A stretch of DNA of 64,000 nucleotides from JAVBJV01 sp031555315 (GTDB lineage: Bacteria > Pseudomonadota > Alphaproteobacteria > Acetobacterales > Acetobacteraceae), in the NCBI GenBank assembly GCA_031555315.1, contig JAVBUO010000022.1, positions 1-64,000 of the forward strand. Direction: 5' to 3'. The position numbers and the translations under genes are program-made. Shown here in pieces: positions 60,665-64,000 of the stretch (position 1 is its first letter; every line of letters starts with the position of its first letter). The notes beneath the pieces are model-generated. The model searched no databases, had not been told where the DNA came from, and worked only from the letters and a program-made list of their open reading frames with translations.

Positions 60665-62460
60665 CTTGGTGCCTCGGGCGGCGGCGGAGGCGGCGGCATC
60701 TGCGAGGCCGGCAACCCTTCACGCAGCTTGCGTTCGATCCGCGCCGCATCGATAGGTTCCGGGTTCAGCAGCAGCGCCCGGCGCCACTGGAATTCCGCCT
60801 CGCGCCGCCGTCCGCTCGCCCAGTACAGATCGCCCAGATGATCGTTCACCGTCACGTCGCGCGGTTCCAGTTCGATGGCACGTTCCAGAGTCTGCAAACC
60901 GCCGCGGATATCGCCCATGCGGAACTGCACCCATCCCAGACTGTCGATGATGTGTCCATCGTTCGGACGCAGTTCGATCGCACGTTCGATCACCCGGCGC
61001 GCCTGTTCCAGGTTGACGCCGCGATCCGCCCACGTATAGCCCAGAAAATTCAGGACATAGGGCTGGTTCGGGTTGAGCCGTCGCGCCTGCTGCAGATCCG
61101 CCTCGCCGCCGTCTTCCCACAGCCCCGTGACGCTGCCCTTGTCCCACTGCCCCGAACGCTCGCGCACGATGCCGCGGACATAGAACAGTGGCCAGTGGCG
61201 CGGCTCGGGCGTGCCGATCTTCCTGATCGCCGCCGAATAGACCGTTTCCGCCTCGATATAGCGCGACTGCACGCGCAGCAGATCCCCCAGTCTGACCAAC
61301 GGTTCGGTGCGGTCCGGATAATCCTCGACGATGGCGCGCAACGCCCGCTCGGCTTCGGCCTTCTTTCCCATCGCATCCAGAATCTGCGCGCGCCGCATGC
61401 GCACCACCGGCAGCAGCATGTCGTTGTCCACCACCATGGACAGCAATGTATCGGCCTGTTCGTACTGCTGTTCGGACGACAGCAGATCGGCAAGGATCAG
61501 CCGCGCGGCGGTGAAATCCGGCCGCAGATGCAGCGCCAGACGCAGCATCATCAGCGCCTCGTCGCTGTTGCGCTGCTGGCGCAGCACAGAGCCCAGAGTC
61601 ATGTAGGCTTCGGCCAGCCCGGCGCTGGCCGACGGAACCGGGCGCACGTTCAGACTGCTGTCGACCTGCTGCGCCATCAGCGCGAAATCGTCGGACATCG
61701 CGGCCAGGCTGTCGATGGACCGCCGCGCATTCTGTGGCTGGCCGTTGCGCATATAGAAGCTGGCCAGAATCAGCGCCATCCGCAGATTGGGCTGCGCATC
61801 GGCTGCCTCGGCCCGCTGGTAGTTGCGCAGCGCCTCGTTCGGACGGTCGGCCAGATCGGCGATCAGACCGGCATGCAGTGCATGAAAGGCGGTGCCGGAA
61901 GCGCCCTCGGACAACGGGCGTAACGTCGCCAGCGCGGCATCGACCTGGCCGCGGCCGAATTGTGCCCAGGCCAGCAGCAACGGCCGCAGCAACGGCAGAC
62001 TGTTCTCCGGCAGTCCGCGCACCCGTTGCTCGACCCGGTCCCAGCGGTTGTTTCTGGCGTCGTTGGTAATCAGCAGCAACTGCGCGCCGGCCAGATTAGG
62101 CAACTGCCGCGCCAGTCCCAACGCCCCCGGCTGACCATCCATCAACGCGGCCAGAAAAGTCTGCTCGCGCAGCAGCGGATTGGCTGGATCGGCGCTCAAC
62201 GCGCGCGAGAACTGCTTGGCCGCTTCGGTCGTATCGGAAGCGGCGAACGCGGCGCGGCCAGCCAGATAGGCGCCAAACGCCCCGCTCAGCGGCTCGACCG
62301 CCGCGCTGCGCCGCACCGATAGAACCGGTGCCGCCCGGGTTTCCGCTCCGGCGCTCTGCACGGTCTGCAACTGCGGCCGTTCAGCCGCGGAGCAGGCCGT
62401 CAGGGCGAACAACAGCGAACACGACAAGCGAAATCCGCTGATGCGAAAAGCGATATGCAT
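60661..62460 (-). CDS. TPR lipoprotein, 599 residues
   Basis: The N-terminus ends in the lipobox LTAC (Cys about 23), predicting an outer-membrane lipoprotein. The rest consists of tetratricopeptide repeats (for example YMTLGSVLRQQRNSDEALMM and RLNPNQPYVLNFLGYTWADR). The C-terminal region has EPRDVTVNDHLGDLYWASGR, as in TPR proteins commonly found next to ispE in alphaproteobacteria. It may act in envelope assembly; function is not established. It lies 113 bases before the ETF-QO stop. Confidence 0.87.
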   Translation of the reverse strand: MHIAFRISGFRLSCSLLFALTACSAAERPQLQTVQSAGAETRAAPVLSVRRSAAVEPLSGAFGAYLAGRAAFAASDTTEAAKQFSRALSADPANPLLREQTFLAALMDGQPGALGLARQLPNLAGAQLLLITNDARNNRWDRVEQRVRGLPENSLPLLRPLLLAWAQFGRGQVDAALATLRPLSEGASGTAFHALHAGLIADLADRPNEALRNYQRAEAADAQPNLRMALILASFYMRNGQPQNARRSIDSLAAMSDDFALMAQQVDSSLNVRPVPSASAGLAEAYMTLGSVLRQQRNSDEALMMLRLALHLRPDFTAARLILADLLSSEQQYEQADTLLSMVVDNDMLLPVVRMRRAQILDAMGKKAEAERALRAIVEDYPDRTEPLVRLGDLLRVQSRYIEAETVYSAAIRKIGTPEPRHWPLFYVRGIVRERSGQWDKGSVTGLWEDGGEADLQQARRLNPNQPYVLNFLGYTWADRGVNLEQARRVIERAIELRPNDGHIIDSLGWVQFRMGDIRGGLQTLERAIELEPRDVTVNDHLGDLYWASGRRREAEFQWRRALLLNPEPIDAARIERKLREGLPASQMPPPPPPPEAPR

Positions 62461-62573
62461 GGCCCGAACCTAGATCACTTATCACTTCGAAGAAATAGGC
62501 CCGGCCCACACGACGGTGGCGGCGCGACGCAGAAACAGAACGTCAGGCCGCCATGGCGCCGGGCATACCCTGC

Positions 62574-64000
62574 TCACATCCCGCTGGGATAATTCGGCCC
62601 GCCCCCACCTTCCGGTGTGGTCCAGTTGATGTTCTGGCGGGGATCTTTGATATCACAGGTTTTGCAGTGCACGCAGTTCTGCGCGTTGATCTGCAGTCGC
62701 GGCTGGCCTTCGTCGGCCCCCAGGATTTCGTAGACGCCCGCTGGGCAATACCGGGTTTCCGGGCTGCGGTACAGCTTCCAGTTCACATCGATCGCCACGG
62801 CGGGGTCCAGCAGCTTCAGATGCGCGGGCTGATCCTCTTCATGGTTGGTGCTCGACATGAACACCGACGACGAGCGGTCGAAGGTCAGCACGCCATCGGG
62901 CTTCGGATAGGCGATCTTCGGTGCAGCCTCGGCCTCCAGCAGGGACTCGTTGTCCGCATGCGCGTGATGGAACGTCCACGGCGCGCGGCCGCGCAGCACA
63001 TAGGTGTCGATGGCCGAATAGGCCAGTCCGCCCCACATGCCGAACTTCGAGAAACTGGGCCGCACATTGCGCACCCGGGAAAGCTCGTCCCACACCCACG
63101 ACGCCTTCACCGCCTCCGGATAGGTTTCGAGCACATCGGGTTTGGCACCGGCCAATGCCGCGGCGGCGGCTTCGGCGGCCAGCATGCCGGTCTTCATCGC
63201 CAGATGCGTGCCCTTGACCTTCGGCACGTTCAGGAACCCCGCCGTGCAGCCGATCAGCGCGCCGCCCGGAAACGCCAGCGTGGGGATCGACTGCAATCCG
63301 CCTTCATTCAGCGCGCGCGCGCCATAGGCCAGACGCTTGCCGCCCTCGAAATACTTGCGGATGCGCGGATGCGTTTTGAAACGCTGCGTTTCCTCGAACG
63401 GCGACAGCCACGGATTCTTATAGTCCAGCCCGATCACATAACCGAACGAGACCAGATTCTTGCCCCAGTGATAAATGAACGATCCGCCGTACACATCGGA
63501 CGAGATCGGCCAGCCGATCGTATGGATGATCGTGCCGGGTTTGTGATTCTCGGCCGGGATCTCCCACAGTTCCTTGATGCCGATCGCATAGGTCTGCGGA
63601 TCGGCGTGATCGCGCAGGCCGTACTGAGCCGTCAGTTTCTTCGTCAGACTGCCGCGACAGCCTTCGGCGAACAGCGTGTAGGTGGCGCGCAGTTCCATGC
63701 CGGGTTGGAAGTTCGGCCCCTGCTCACCCGCTTTGGTGATGCCCATGTCGCCGGTGACCACGCCCTTGACGCGCCCGTCTTCGACGATCACGTCGGCAGC
63801 GGCGAAGCCCGGGTAGATTTCCACGCCCAGTTCTTCCGCCTGGGTGCCCAGCCAACGGCACACATCGCCCAGCGAGACGATGTAGTTGCCATGGTTGTGC
63901 ATCTGCGGCGGGGTGGGCAGACGAATGGCGCTTTTGGCGGTCAGATACAAGAACAGATCATCGGCTGCTTCCGTCAGCAGCGGCGCACCCTTCGCTTTCC
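62574..64000 (-). CDS. Electron-transfer-flavoprotein:ubiquinone oxidoreductase, C-terminal part (cut by window edge)
   Basis: About 475 residues are present; the N-terminal FAD-binding part lies outside the window. The 4Fe-4S cluster ligands are in RYCPAGVYEIL and NCVHCKTCDIKDP, followed by the typical NINWTTPEGGGGPNY end. The ubiquinone-binding region with GGALIGCTAGFLNVPKVKGT is also present. It feeds electrons from ETF (acyl-CoA and amino-acid oxidation) into the ubiquinone pool. The ORF is open to the window end, so it is a truncated view and not a pseudogene. Confidence 0.95.
   Translation of the reverse strand, partial: KAKGAPLLTEAADDLFLYLTAKSAIRLPTPPQMHNHGNYIVSLGDVCRWLGTQAEELGVEIYPGFAAADVIVEDGRVKGVVTGDMGITKAGEQGPNFQPGMELRATYTLFAEGCRGSLTKKLTAQYGLRDHADPQTYAIGIKELWEIPAENHKPGTIIHTIGWPISSDVYGGSFIYHWGKNLVSFGYVIGLDYKNPWLSPFEETQRFKTHPRIRKYFEGGKRLAYGARALNEGGLQSIPTLAFPGGALIGCTAGFLNVPKVKGTHLAMKTGMLAAEAAAAALAGAKPDVLETYPEAVKASWVWDELSRVRNVRPSFSKFGMWGGLAYSAIDTYVLRGRAPWTFHHAHADNESLLEAEAAPKIAYPKPDGVLTFDRSSSVFMSSTNHEEDQPAHLKLLDPAVAIDVNWKLYRSPETRYCPAGVYEILGADEGQPRLQINAQNCVHCKTCDIKDPRQNINWTTPEGGGGPNYPSGM

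Noticed and set aside
1..64000. CRISPR array, prophage or rRNA operon
   Set aside because: No regularly spaced direct repeats, phage structural genes or rRNA sequence was noticed anywhere in the window.

Overview
The window looks like a chromosomal segment of a GC-rich alphaproteobacterium, most likely a member of the Rhodospirillales/Acetobacteraceae. This rests on a PhaR repressor beside a PhaC-like hydrolase, an alphaproteobacterial-type NADP isocitrate dehydrogenase, a fbcFBC-type cytochrome bc1 operon, aerobic HemF, Bug-type solute receptors, an IS5-family transposase end and the order ETF-QO / TPR lipoprotein / ispE. The assignment is inferred from gene content and family knowledge; no marker was searched.

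Layout. 1-1400: tail of an IS5-type transposase, a glyoxalase-like remnant and two small genes of unknown function. 1365-4105: a PhaC-like hydrolase overlapping a small PhaE-like gene, divergent from phaR, then a HTH regulator. 4292-11286: a peptide-type ABC importer with two tandem paralogous binding proteins, two permeases and two ATPases. 11559-13954: an isolated, aberrant tRNA-like gene (anticodon UGG, encoded CCA) followed 26 bases later by a 764-residue protein of unknown function. This pair is the best candidate for an undescribed system.

14119-20907 (minus strand): icd, DUF2459, ftsY, a conserved hypothetical, mtaB, dapF and a Sel1-repeat protein. 21103-25315: rpmI-rplT and pheS-pheT. 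25557-28673: a GlsB-type membrane protein, a neutral zinc metallopeptidase, a Gfo/Idh/MocA oxidoreductase and small genes. 28932-32633 (minus): mtnP and the bc1 operon (petA-petB-petC). 32888-33751: hemF.

33832-40995: a tandem family of exported TPR proteins, five intact genes and one decayed copy, all with signal peptides ending Ala-Gln. 41015-44556: a glutathione S-transferase, two tandem Bug-type receptors plus the scrap of a third, and an Lrp regulator. 44600-50296: a tyrosine phosphatase-like protein, then a minus-strand run of ABC exporter, CCA-adding enzyme, NUDIX hydrolase and DUF1285 protein. 50408-56961: a MoxR / DUF58 / DUF4159 / von Willebrand-like operon. 57060-59399: an exported ankyrin-like protein and three tandem paralogous exported proteins. 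59690-64000 (minus): tRNA-Gln, ispE, a TPR lipoprotein and the C-terminal part of ETF-ubiquinone oxidoreductase, which runs off the window.

How the genes fit together. The core genes serve translation (rpmI, rplT, pheST, tRNAs, cca, mtaB), respiration (bc1, ETF-QO, heme synthesis), the TCA cycle and envelope precursors (dapF, ispE). Interspersed are lineage-specific duplicated exported proteins (dipeptide-type and Bug-type receptors, TPR family, 170-180-residue family), which suggests local amplification of periplasmic proteins. No CRISPR array, prophage or rRNA operon is seen.
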